Below, piece after piece: positions 23,046 to 32,986 of a stretch of DNA of 41,641 nt (its first letter is position 1; every line of letters begins with the position of its first letter). The DNA is from Cylindrodendrum hubeiense (Eukaryota > Ascomycota > Sordariomycetes > Hypocreales > Nectriaceae). The notes under the pieces are model-generated. The model saw only the letters and a program-made list of their open reading frames with translations. It was not told the origin of the DNA and did not search any database. Both the position numbers and the translations under genes were made by a program. The stretch covers positions 1 to 41,641 of the forward strand of contig JAANBB010000362.1 in NCBI GenBank assembly GCA_014621425.1, given 5' to 3'.

Positions 23046-25844
23046 TTGGGTGGGAGGCAGAGGGGAGTGGGGAAATATCCTTAGTTGGACGATGGTTCTC
23101 AATTTTGGAGAGGCGAAAGGGGATCTGAAATAGCCTGAGAAAATATGTTGGTATACGGTATATTGTTGGTTACTTGGTTCGTGATGAAACTGAGGAGAAA
23201 GTGTCATGACAGGATGGAGGGCATGCTGATATATGTATTTTTGGCTCTCTTCCCGTTCGGTTCGAGACGTGAGGCGAGAGTGGGATGAAGGTGCGAACGA
23301 GATTTGTCACTCCTATTCGTGTTGTGCCTTGTGCCCCGTGGGGGGCAGGCCGCCGGCAGCATCTGCTTGGGGGTGTTGGCATGGCCCGAAGAGAGCGACG
23401 CTCTGAGTTTTGTCGTACATGAATGGCTGCATGATGCGCGCGGATCGAATCAAGTTAGACTTCTCAGCCTTCTTTTGCGGAGAGACGTCGTTCTTGGGTC
23501 GTTCTTGGGCTCTCGCACGCCATGTTTGGTGAGCCCGGGCCCAAACTGGGGGTGTACGAAGCGACTTCCGCCCAGATGCATGTCATGGGCTCGGACAGGA
23601 CGGGGCGCGTGTGTATGGCCGTGGTTGGTGTTTGCATGTCCAACAAGGAACCAATCAACCAATTGACGATTCTCCGACAAACCTGGTCGAAGCGCTTGGA
23701 TACAGAGGAAGCCATCTGATCTACCTAACTTACCAAACACCCCTCCCCGGTCTGGTACGTAGTTCCGGCTTCCCTCACACCCCATTGCAGATGGTGATAC
23801 TGGCGATATCCATTCCCTATTCTCGTGCTCGTCCATACTAACCCAATGTCGGGATTCCGTCGAACGCCTCCGGCTCGCCCGGGGCCTCGTGCAGTGAAGA
23901 TGAAACCCCGGATGGCGCCACCCATGCATAGAAGCTCTCTCTCCCCCAGAGTCACTCGTGGCCGGCTGCTCGCCTCACTTTTGACATTGTTGAAACTAAG
24001 CACCCGCTACGCTTTGCTAGCTCAGAAGACGGATGGATGGAGTGAAGGTATAAGGGAGGGATGGGATGTAAATTCCGGCCGTCGTCATCACAATCCGGAA
24101 GACAGCCGCTTCCCCCAAGGCCGCATCATACCGATGCTGGCCGCTGGTTGGAAGAGGCGTCCGGCGACGGTGCTCAGCGTAAGCGCGATGCCGATCGATG
24201 CGTGACACAGCGACAGCGCATGGTAACGGTGTCACTCAATCACCCGCTGGGAACCCAGAAACCAGGGACCTGATGCGGGTGCGTATCATCATCCTCTGAC
24301 ACATATCTATGATCACTTCCCGGTGAGATATCCCGGATGGCTCTGGATGGAGGCTTAGTACTGCTAGCCTCGACCTTTTATCATGTATGCGATAGGGCCG
24401 CCGGCTGGATAGTGCTGGCCCCTCCACCGTCGAATCCAACGAACCTCGCACTGCTATCTGGTTTTCGTATGCCGCCTACGTTTACACCCCATCCATCTTC
24501 CCGCTCCGGTGAGACACGACTGACTCGAGGGTTGGTTTGTACTGTGCTCTGTGTGGCATGTGGAGTAACAACAACCAAGTCCTGCAGATTGTTCCCTTCG
24601 CGGTCACCGACAAGTCCTAGAAACACGCAGCTTGTCCTGCATATAATGTTTCAGGGGTGCGGCAGAGTCGTTAAGTCGAGCCATTGTGCACTTTCGATTT
24701 ATAGGTCCTGATCGGCCCAAGCAACAGCCCCGTCTCACAAAATTGGCGGTCGCTTGCGAGAGGCGGGCACTGCACTTTGAGTCGGGCCCGAAATCCGAGG
24801 ACCAGAAAATCCACCTGCAACGCATGTGATGGTCCGGATAATTAGAATATGAAGTCACTGTCCCCCGGGAGAAGCTTGACAGGCGCAGCTCTTGGGAGAT
24901 AATTGGCGGGATCGCACACCTGGCTATTTCAACCGACGCCCGGGAAGCTGGTAATCCCCGACACTAATATGAGCCACAGACTTTAAGCTATCATGTTGCT
25001 CTGGCTTGAAAGACCACCCTGTCTATGCCACGTCGGCTTCCCATCATCATCTGCTCTCAGATGCCCACAAATCGCCGCCATCGGATCAATTGGAGGTGTC
25101 CGCCCCAGACTCTCCCTGCATGAGCCTAACGGGGTAACCGGGGGAGACGCCCTGGGGGTGGTGTTCATCCCCGCAACCCCAGTTATTCTCCTGGCAGCCC
25201 GTGATATCATATTGCGTCAGGATAAGACCTGGTCATGCACCAGAGCCGCACACAAGCCACTTCCTCACGAATATTGCTGAGAAAGTTTTGTTCCATTCTT
25301 CCGAGATGGTGTGCCAGTCCCTTGTCCAGGGTCAGGTTTGTGGTTGGCTACCATCCGTGAAAGTACGTAAGGGTGTTCGATAATGGGATGAGGGTGCTTG
25401 ATTGTAAAGATATGACGGGACGGCGTAAGATGCGATGAGATACCATGAGATACGGGCAATCAGCCACATGACCGAGTCCTAGGTTAAGGCGATCGACGCT
25501 TGTTTGTTGAGACCCAATGCTTCTACAGATGACGTCGAGTTCGTTGGGATTGCCTCTGTGTATTGCACTTTGAGACGGACATGACAAATATGAGTGAACA
25601 TGAAGGGAAATATGAAGTGTTACACATCTACTCTATGTCTCCTAAAATCTAACCATGTCCATAGAAGTCGGGTCACGCATTCTATTTTGATCATGAACTG
25701 CAGTGATGGTTGGCAAAGAGTCACTTCCAAGTGTCACTTTGTGTCACTTGCCTCGTTGTTGACGATACGTAGGTACACACTAAGAAATAATTTAGCCTTA
25801 GCATAACACCCCTAAAACGCACACTTTTGATTCACATTAAGGCC

Positions 25845-25893
25845 CGGCCTTGAATTTAGCTATAGGTCCAGCCTTAAATATAGCCATAGGTTC
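25845..25893. repeat. Imperfect 24-bp tandem duplication
   Basis: Two adjacent copies of about 24 bp share the pattern GCCTTRAATWTAGCYATAGG, followed by the start of a third (GTTCAGC). Differences between copies are mostly C/T or A/T. It lies about 60 bp beyond the stop of the broken esterase gene. Confidence 0.7.
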
Positions 25894-25956
25894 AGCTGAT
25901 CCTGAGCCAGACCACCTTCCTCGCGATTATACTCCCATCCAAGTAACACATTGGCT

Positions 25957-26849
25957 CTAGGACCTTCCGGTGTCTCTGGCTATCGCATTGATCATATCCA
26001 TGATTCCCTCGTACAGTTCATGTGCCCAGCTCGGCTCATCCAGAAAGTCTCCGAGGAACTCTTTCGCTGAGATGTGACCCGCAGCGTAATCACCGTTTGG
26101 CAGAGTCTTGAGATCCCCCTGGAAACCTAGGGATTGTAAGAACTGCATTGCCTCCATGACCTGGGCCCATTTATTGTCACCGTCGCTAATAGCGTGTACC
26201 AACAACACGGGGGTATTGACACTCGTCTGCGAGGCATCCTGATAGCATGGGTCGTTGGTTAAGCGGCGAAGCCAGTCGGAGATTCGGGTGATTTGGGGAG
26301 GGATGAGAGCATTGGGTTGAGTAGTATAATGAGACATCAGGTCGATATTCCTCACCGGAGCGTTGACATCAAGACGGGCCGTACCCCAAGTCGCGAGAGA
26401 AGAAAGATCGTCCACGAAGGGCATCCACGCGTCCAACCCAAAGAATCCTCCCAGGGGCCTCGTCGTCCACAGTCGCAACATCATAGCCATTCCAATTGCG
26501 GCGCCCATACCGATGCCTCCCACAAAAACGTTCTCCCAACCTACCTCATGCGCCTCCGCCATGACGAGACGATCTAGCGATGCTACGGTTCGTCCGGCGC
26601 ACACCGGCCGCGCTCCTCGAGGTTCCCGAGCGGGAACCAACTGAGGCCACCTTGGCGGCCGTCGGAAGAGATGATGGGGTAGCTGGCGTTGGGAAAGACC
26701 CAGCGGGTGTGCTGAACGAGGATGTTGTTGGTGAGACTGCCTACGGTCGTCAACAGCTCGCCGCCATTGGAGGCATGATCATGGAGAATGATGAAGGAAT
26801 AATCGGGCTTATAGATTGGGTCAATTGCGTGTGTGGTGAGCTCTGCCAT
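25957..26849 (-). pseudogene. Acyl-protein thioesterase/carboxylesterase-like gene, frameshifted and lacking the nucleophile Ser
   Basis: The minus-strand reading belongs to the alpha/beta-hydrolase phospholipase/carboxylesterase (APT) family. The first frame (26849 to about 26583, 88 codons, start context ACCATGG) has FIILHDHASNG at the oxyanion strand and GLSWFPLGNLEER, then hits a stop. The rest continues in another frame to 25957, with VFVGGIGMGAA, GGFFGLDAWMPFVD, TPVLLVHAISDGD and GDYAAGHIS. The two frames differ by one base near 26575-26600. A 68-bp intron could restore frame only with a non-consensus GTGGCC donor and would remove the conserved Trp-Phe strand. The nucleophile elbow, normally GxSxG, reads GGIGMG with Gly (GGT, 26509-26511) where Ser belongs, although the Asp and His of the triad remain. 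It is most likely a decayed gene, or a pseudoenzyme if the frameshift is a sequencing error. Confidence 0.7.
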
Positions 26850-27577
26850 GGTTACTGTTGCTCGAGGTTGCTTGCGAGTCTGTAGTGGCTGTGGCACCGA
26901 AATGTACTGGTGATATTTGATGAAGGATTGGCTGTAGAGAAGAGGTAAAGGGTATGAATTCAGTATTTTTGCGGTAGTTATTGGGATGTTTTGGCTATGA
27001 AATGTTGAGCTTTTCACTGTTATGTACCGTATGATATTCAGCTGTTCACTACATCCCTTGAACTCATTCAGTGGCACAGAAGAACAACCCCTATTGTACT
27101 TTGATCCAGGAATTTCTTGCTGAGCGAGACACATAACTGCATACAATCACTAATCGTTACGACTGCCGCGTTTCTTTGATATGCCTGAGGATATTACAGG
27201 AAGTTATATCTGATGACATTGAATGGGCCTAAACTCTCTTCAGATGAAAGGGAATATATGTGGGAATAATTAATAGAAATGCACGGGTCTGAAAGGAGGG
27301 GTTATCCATAATGTAAATAACACATCCTTTCAATGCATTTGGATATGCAAAATAATCATCACCGTAAATACCCGGATCTCAATGACTGTCATGATGATGT
27401 TTGCGTTGTTCTGCCTCAAGACTGTCGCCCGCCCCCCCGATGCCTTAGTCATGGGGCCCGGCCCGACTCCTCCGTCTTAACGACAACACACTCCTGCATG
27501 AATGGATACAGAGTTACCAACCTAACCTGCCATAGTCCTTCCGCAGCCCAAAAGCTCCCGGCTTCAGTTCCGCTGCC
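26850..27577. other. Divergent intergenic region
   Basis: 728 bp between the start of the broken esterase gene (-) and the MYND/RNase H gene (+). It is A/T-richer than flanking coding DNA and would hold both promoters. No TATA box is clear, and no other gene is seen. Confidence 0.5.
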
Positions 27578-29956
27578 ATGGAGTACGACTATCTCCAACC
27601 ACTCTCCCCACGATGTGCTGTTTGCTCTAAAAGAATTCAATTGCTACATTGCGGCAGCTGCAAAGTGGTGAATTATTGCAGCACCGCGCACCAGTCAGCC
27701 GACCGACCGAGGCACAATGCGGCCTGCAACGTCATCCTGAAGAGTCAAGAGACCCTTGAACTTGAAGAGGCTGCACTTCGAGCTCGACCCGGTTCGGTAG
27801 ACGTCTTCAGCTCCGGTGTGGGACGCTTCTGGCGCTTAGTGGACACACGGGACTACATGAGGGCCCGGTTCGCCGCCGCCGATGCACTCCTCGGAGTCAA
27901 TACGTTGCGTGCCGTAGAAAATGCTCTCGGGCACTTTAACGACATGCTCCGGCTAAGTCGAAGCGATGGCTTGGGAGTGCGAGACATTATCCCCCACCTC
28001 TTGCTGCGGCTCGGCCGGGAGCAAGAATGCTACGATTTTCTCAAGTGGTGGGCTACCATTGACGGCAACAGCCGTTACGATTGGAGCGATGCCACGCTAC
28101 CATATCTGGACCTTCACGAGGCTGACGCTTTCGAGTCCGTCGACATGTTCTGCTCAGGAACTCACAGCCTCAGCCACCTCGTGGCACTCACCCTTCTGAA
28201 GTTGCGCCTTTACCTCGACCTTAGTGCATATGGGGATCCTGAAGATGTGTTTGGGTTCGAGTTCGGGGATTCTTGTCCCGAGCCTGATCGACCTGTGGGA
28301 ACGCTTGCACGGAGAAAGATGCAGACCATGGGCAGGCGCCGCATATCGACAACGGTTGCGAGATTGAAAGACCAATACCAAAGGCTTTGTCGGGTGGTAA
28401 ATGATGCAAATCCCTACTTCTGGGACGATTTGGTCGCCGAAGAGACTACTTCTCCACCACTTTCCTACACTCATGGTTCTAAAGAGGAGGTAGATTTAGT
28501 CCTTCATCAGTGTCAACGTTCCTGGCAAGAGAGCGAAGATGCCGTTATTATGGCTGATTCGGATACCTGGAAATTCATCCGCGTATATGAAGGTTCAATC
28601 ACTGCCGCTGGTGTAGGTAACACTCCAACCGAAGGCCTAAGAGAGGGGACAGAGAAATTGGAGATAAAACGGGGTACTGGAATCGTGTTTCCATCGATGT
28701 TCAAACCTCCGCTGACGACATCCTCCCCGGCTGAGCTTTTCCCCCCAACTCCCATGGGCCGCAGCCAGACCGTCCGGTTCGTTAGCCGTAATGACCGAGG
28801 AACGGCACTTGTCTACGTCGACGGCGCTTGTGCGAACAATGGGCAGCTGGAACCTCGCGCGGGTTGGGCAGTCGTGCTCGGAACGCCTGGAAATGATGAT
28901 AAGTGTAACGACAGTGTTGTGTCCGGTCGGCTCGAGGACAAAGGCCCGTTTGGAGATGACGCCGTGGCAACTAGTAACCGAGCTGAACTTCGGGCAGCCA
29001 TCGCCGCGCTCCGTCTCTGTGACTGGCGGGCTGAGGGTTATGACGGCCTTGTCATTGCAACCGACGCATCGTATGTCGTTAACGGCGCTACCGGCTGGGC
29101 TAAAGGTTGGGTACACAACGGGTGGACGACGCACGGCGGCGGCAATGTCAAGAATAAAGATTTGTGGGAGCTATTGCTTGGCGAGGTAGAGAGATGGAAG
29201 GACAGGGGGCTGCGTGTTGATCTTTGGAAAATCCCCAGAGAGTGGAATGCCGATGCCGATGCGGCGGCAAAACAAGCGACTCACAACGGGGTGGCCGAGA
29301 ATGAATTTAGAGATACCACGACAGGCGTCTCTCAAACCAAGCCGGTCGGGACCAAACCAGGCCATCGTATCCTTGCGCTGTGCCTCGAGGACGAGTCTCT
29401 ATTCGACGCTTGTTTTGGGAGCTTGGTCTCGCATATTACCTCGAGAGCCAAGATGGAGCGAGCCACGACGCAAGAGGCTGCCCTCGCCATTCTCACTCAG
29501 GACTCGCCCCCGTCCGTTATACTTATCGCCGATGGAGGCCTCACTAGCCGGAGGAAGGTCTGGGAGTGCGTCATAGACCGCCTCCGTGAGGGCACCACAG
29601 TCGTGCTGGCTGGCTCTTTCAGCAGCATGGTGAACGAGGGTCAGTTCAATCGCTTCTTCGCCAGGGTCGGTCTTCCCTGGCAGAGAGGATCCTATCACCG
29701 GACAACAGTCAGTTTGTGCCGCGATGTGGTCGACGGCGACCTAGCTAGCCGGCTCCCCTCCGCATACAGCCAAAAGGCACTCTTTGCAAAGAACGTAGAG
29801 AGATCAGCGGCCTGGTACACTGAGAGCGAAACATCTAATGAGGCTGCAGTGGCATTTGCTAAAGTTGGGTCAGGTAGGCTCGGGTATGTGGGGGATGTCA
29901 ATGGAGAAGAGGCTTCGAATGTAGTGGTTTTGGCCATGTGCGGCCTCTTAGATTGA
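27578..29956 (+). CDS. MYND zinc finger - RNase H - C-terminal alpha/beta domain fusion protein
   Basis: One uninterrupted frame of 792 residues, start context GCCATGG. Residues 13-50 form a complete MYND finger (ligands C13, C16, C25, C28, C34, H38, H46, C50), normally a protein-protein interaction module. The helical middle (about 60-390) resembles regions found in other fungal MYND proteins, with no function I can name. Residues about 408-575 form an RNase H domain: VYVDGAC (D415), SNRAELRAA (E470), ATDAS (D496) and REWNADADAAAK (D561, perhaps D559) supply the DEDD metal-binding set, so cleavage of RNA in RNA-DNA hybrids is plausible. Residues about 590-792 look like an alpha/beta flavodoxin- or glutamine-amidotransferase-like domain (ILALCLEDES, SVILIADGG, TTVVLAGSFSS, LGYVGDVNGEE); that assignment is tentative. 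No signal peptide or membrane segment. It diverges from the broken esterase gene. Confidence 0.88.
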   Translation: MEYDYLQPLSPRCAVCSKRIQLLHCGSCKVVNYCSTAHQSADRPRHNAACNVILKSQETLELEEAALRARPGSVDVFSSGVGRFWRLVDTRDYMRARFAAADALLGVNTLRAVENALGHFNDMLRLSRSDGLGVRDIIPHLLLRLGREQECYDFLKWWATIDGNSRYDWSDATLPYLDLHEADAFESVDMFCSGTHSLSHLVALTLLKLRLYLDLSAYGDPEDVFGFEFGDSCPEPDRPVGTLARRKMQTMGRRRISTTVARLKDQYQRLCRVVNDANPYFWDDLVAEETTSPPLSYTHGSKEEVDLVLHQCQRSWQESEDAVIMADSDTWKFIRVYEGSITAAGVGNTPTEGLREGTEKLEIKRGTGIVFPSMFKPPLTTSSPAELFPPTPMGRSQTVRFVSRNDRGTALVYVDGACANNGQLEPRAGWAVVLGTPGNDDKCNDSVVSGRLEDKGPFGDDAVATSNRAELRAAIAALRLCDWRAEGYDGLVIATDASYVVNGATGWAKGWVHNGWTTHGGGNVKNKDLWELLLGEVERWKDRGLRVDLWKIPREWNADADAAAKQATHNGVAENEFRDTTTGVSQTKPVGTKPGHRILALCLEDESLFDACFGSLVSHITSRAKMERATTQEAALAILTQDSPPSVILIADGGLTSRRKVWECVIDRLREGTTVVLAGSFSSMVNEGQFNRFFARVGLPWQRGSYHRTTVSLCRDVVDGDLASRLPSAYSQKALFAKNVERSAAWYTESETSNEAAVAFAKVGSGRLGYVGDVNGEEASNVVVLAMCGLLD

Positions 29957-30239
29957 TCAATACGAATGTGGTGATGTCTTTGCATATGTATTCGCTCCAC
30001 CTTCGAATCATGTATCGGAGTGGTTTCGTCTGCTTACCAACCGGAACAGAGAATACCTCATAGAAAGGTATGCCCCCTTTCCAATTAACCGTCGCTCGGT
30101 AACTTCACTCGATTACGTAGACATCGTTGATATCGCGAAGAATGGCTTATTCAAGAAGCAGGGCGTGTACACAAACCTTGCGGACGTAGGCGTGAAGTTG
30201 GAGGTAGTTGGGAAAGGCACGAATATCCTCTGCAACTGA
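29952..30239 (+). pseudogene. Coding-like open frame without ATG
   Basis: Ninety-five codons are open between a TAG at 29949-29951 and the TGA at 30237-30239, starting inside the last codons of the MYND/RNase H gene but in another frame. The translation reads like a real protein (FAYVFAPPSNHVSEWF, NREYLIERYAPFPINRR, DYVDIVDIAKNGLFKKQG, GVKLEVVGKG) yet contains no methionine. I do not recognise the family. It could be a terminal exon of an alternative transcript of the upstream gene (a TTAG acceptor sits exactly at its left edge, but no good donor is seen), or the tail of a gene destroyed by rearrangement. Confidence 0.4.
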
Positions 30240-30422
30240 AACCTGGAACATTCAGCGCGTTCTGGGATTAGACATACACCGCACCATTGTTCAGCTGGGG
30301 AATCCTTCAGTAGGTACGAAACGGTGTGCTCGTTAATATAAAGGTTCTTAGTCTGTATCTGAATCATGAATATGCCTTGTTCGTTCTCGCGTTAGTCTTT
30401 GTGCATTACAATGCCCCTGTCT

Positions 30423-32322
30423 TCAACTCCCGTTGTAATCTGCGCTCAAAGGACCTCCCAGCGCATTGGTACGCTCCCTCTCCCTGCGTTCAGCTTCCAT
30501 TGTCGCCGCCATACTCCCCTTCCGTCGTAGCCCGGGAGCCTTAAACTTCCTCACAACTTGATATGACTGGTCTAGCTCATTCTCAACGGCACACCTGATC
30601 TTCAGGGCCGCGACTGCAGGCCACACGCTCCGTTCGCCTCTCAAGATCCAATAATTCAGAGTTTCGCGCGTAGGTGTCTCCAAAAGCCTTACAAAGTCTC
30701 CCGGCGTTACTTCAGGGACCAACATCATCGAAGCGGCTGGCACTTGTTCATCAACCAGAAATCGGCGTATGTTGGCCGGGAGGAGGCGCAACGTATCCAG
30801 TTGGCGCAGTCGATGTCGTATTTCCAACCCAACCATTCTAACCAGAAAGGCAGAGACTTGCGTCGTCTTGCTTCGTGCTTCTACCAAGGACGGGCCATGC
30901 ATATCGGACTGGATGAAGGGAATAAGGTAAGGACGCGCCTGGCTGACGATAAAGTGATTAACATTGAACAGTTCAGCGATGCGTCGAAGAGGAGAGTCGC
31001 GATCGGAATATGAGGTGTGTGTCCAATGGCGAAAGTCGATGGTGTTTGCAGGTGCCCACGGCACAATATTGCCATGGGCATCTTTGCAGAGCATAGTCGT
31101 CTTCCGACGACCATACAGCGAAGGTGAAGATGCATTCGATGCCACAGCAGCAGTCCAGATCAACTGTCATGATTTAGCTACCGTTCTAGTAAGATAGAAC
31201 AATGAACTTACCACGTTGGGCGCAGTCAAGTAGTTAAGGAGGGTAGGAACACCGCCTTGGCCCTCTGTCGCAACCGTGATGTTCAAGACCCTTTTGCTGC
31301 GGTTATACGCCTCTTCAAACGTTAAATCACCGACGTTAGCCCTCACGCAATCTTCCAGGACTGTCACATCAAGGAAGTAACCCTCGCGCGAGAAGCGCCG
31401 TACTCTACGCAGCAATGTTTCCCATCGCGAACGGGTGGTCTGGCTACTGGACGGCTCGATCCCACTCTTTGACGCGAATGCCGAGAGGTCGATTCCATCA
31501 CCACTCAGGACGGCTGGCAGCTCGTCTTCGGTGTGGATTGCAACGAGAGCTGCGATCAGCGCTCCGGTGGCTGTGCCGGTGATGATGCGTGGGAGGAGGC
31601 CACGGAGGAACAAAGCCTTGACCACGCCGAGGTGGCACATTCCAAAGATTGCGCCGCCCTGCAAGACAAGGGTGCTTCTGCCAAAGGCCTGTCTTGTGTC
31701 ATGGATGCAATCCAGCTTCATCTGCATCGTCAATGTGGTGCCATTGCCGTGGCCTAATGATGAGGGGCTGGTTGGGAGGGCGCGGATGTCTTCCACCGAC
31801 TCGGCGACCTGGGAAATATATTCGTCGATAAGATATTTGGTGCCGGCGAAGGAGCGGTTGTAGAGCTTTGGCACGGTAATGTTGCCGAGATTGCGGACTA
31901 GGCCGGATCGTAGGAGGTTGACCAACTGTTGGAAGTTTCCATTCTCTCGGGAGGTCGCAAGGGAGTCGAGCCGTTCGGTGATGAGGCGCCAGTCGTAGTA
32001 CTTGGACGTCGGGTTGTTGCGCCTGAAGCTGGTCAGCACAGTTGGTCGACGGGACGGCGATAGCTGCCATACCAAAGATCGAGGCCAAGAAGATTGTCTA
32101 GGTGCAGAGCTGCCTCTTCCCAGTCCTCAAAGGTCTCGGCGTTTCGCAAAAGATGCAGCCATAGCTCGACAGGGCTCTTGCGCGTGTACCAGCTGCGCAG
32201 CTTCTGTAGCGACATGGTTAGACAGATGGTCATGGAATATGCCACGCAGGGGGATTGATTACTCTCTGCCAGAACTTGGCCACGTCCACGACGACACCCC
32301 AGACGGCGACAGCTACCCCCAT
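30423..32322 (-). CDS. Patatin-like/Tgl-type lipid hydrolase homologue, catalytic dyad replaced
   Basis: Four exons on the minus strand (32322-32263, 32203-32073, 32022-31212, 31163-30423; introns 59, 50 and 48 bp) give 580 residues. Exon 1 encodes a short hydrophobic N-terminus (MGVAVAVWGVVVDVAKFW). The Tgl-family N-terminal domain follows: SPVELWLHLLRNAETFEDWE, W64, then NNPTSKYYDWRLI and LRSGLVRNLGNI. The patatin fold begins at LQGGAIFGMCHLGVVKAL. The GxSxG elbow is GTATG at 213-217, with Ala215 in place of the nucleophile Ser. The usual WxDGS Asp region before ELFNVNHFIVSQ reads HWTHTSYSDRDSPLRRI, so the catalytic Asp also appears lost. The rest is intact, including the basic C-terminus. 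Known Tgl proteins are lipid-droplet triacylglycerol lipases; this copy is predicted catalytically dead, perhaps a conserved regulatory pseudoenzyme. The start at 32322 is chosen because a CTAAC branch and CTACAG acceptor precede exon 2; ATG 32215 is the alternative. Confidence 0.88.
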
Positions 32323-32986
32323 GATTGCCGAGGGACAATCACAAGCACCATCGATGACAGCCGGAGAGAGGGAGGCGGTCGAGCGTCAGAGGGACGCGCG
32401 CATCTAGGGCATTGTAGGGAGCGTCGGGCCACATGCAAGGCGGCCAGTGGTCCTCAAGGCCGATGGATCGATGGATCGATAGGTAGGGGTCGGAGGGAGC
32501 TTCGAGCCAGCGTGAGAGGGTGTTGGAACGGATGTTGTTGGGCCGTGGAGCTCCCCGCCACAAGCCGTTCAACAAACGTTGCCGCTAAACTCAGGCATGT
32601 GATCGCGCAGTGAGATCACCGGCTGGGAGACTCGGGCCGGCAGTGTCACAGCCCGAGCCACAATACCACCTCGTCGCCCGCGCGTGATGGCCGTCGGCGG
32701 GAATGCTCTGTCATAATTACCTACTCCGTAATGTACCTAGTAGGTAGGTCCCGTGCTTCCCATTTACGTGGCTGCGGTTGGCGCGCAATTGGTCCCAAGG
32801 GCATCGCATCGCATCGCATCGCAACAAGGTTCAAAGTGAGCATCGCTGTGTCTATTTTCTTCATTCTGATATCAACGCCGCCGCAACCTTCGGATGGATC
32901 GACCCCAGAATCGCCGATTAGTATAGTACATTGCAAACCCGGCCTCGTCTTCCTTTCATCTATCAGACGTACTGGCGAAAGCCAAT
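32323..32986. other. Upstream region of the patatin-like gene
   Basis: 664 bp between the patatin-like gene and the LEO1 stop, both on the minus strand. It holds the patatin-like promoter. Simple repeats include GATGGATC duplications (about 32462-32481), a GCATC pentanucleotide run (32801-32822), a TACTCCGTA motif (32722-32730) and TAGGTAGG/CCTAG strings. No gene is seen. Confidence 0.5.
32801..32822. repeat. GCATC pentanucleotide repeat
   Basis: Four tandem GCATC units and a partial fifth, just downstream of LEO1. Confidence 0.85.

Larger units (their letters stand above)
22767..25956. other. Gene-free stretch of 3.2 kb
   Basis: No frame with recognisable domains or coding bias. Features seen are a GTA/GTR trinucleotide tract (22981-23045), and an imperfect 24-bp tandem repeat (25845-25893) close to the 3' end of the broken hydrolase gene. 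From about 25380 the DNA becomes A/T-richer. Confidence 0.5.

Noticed and set aside
26583..27146. N-terminal extension of the thioesterase-like frame to 27146.
   Set aside because: The upstream part has leader-like composition, and the ATG at 26849 has the consensus context where family similarity begins.
32339..32575. A 78-codon minus-strand frame upstream of the patatin-like gene.
   Set aside because: A different frame gives a clean first exon at 32322-32263 with proper splice signals into exon 2.
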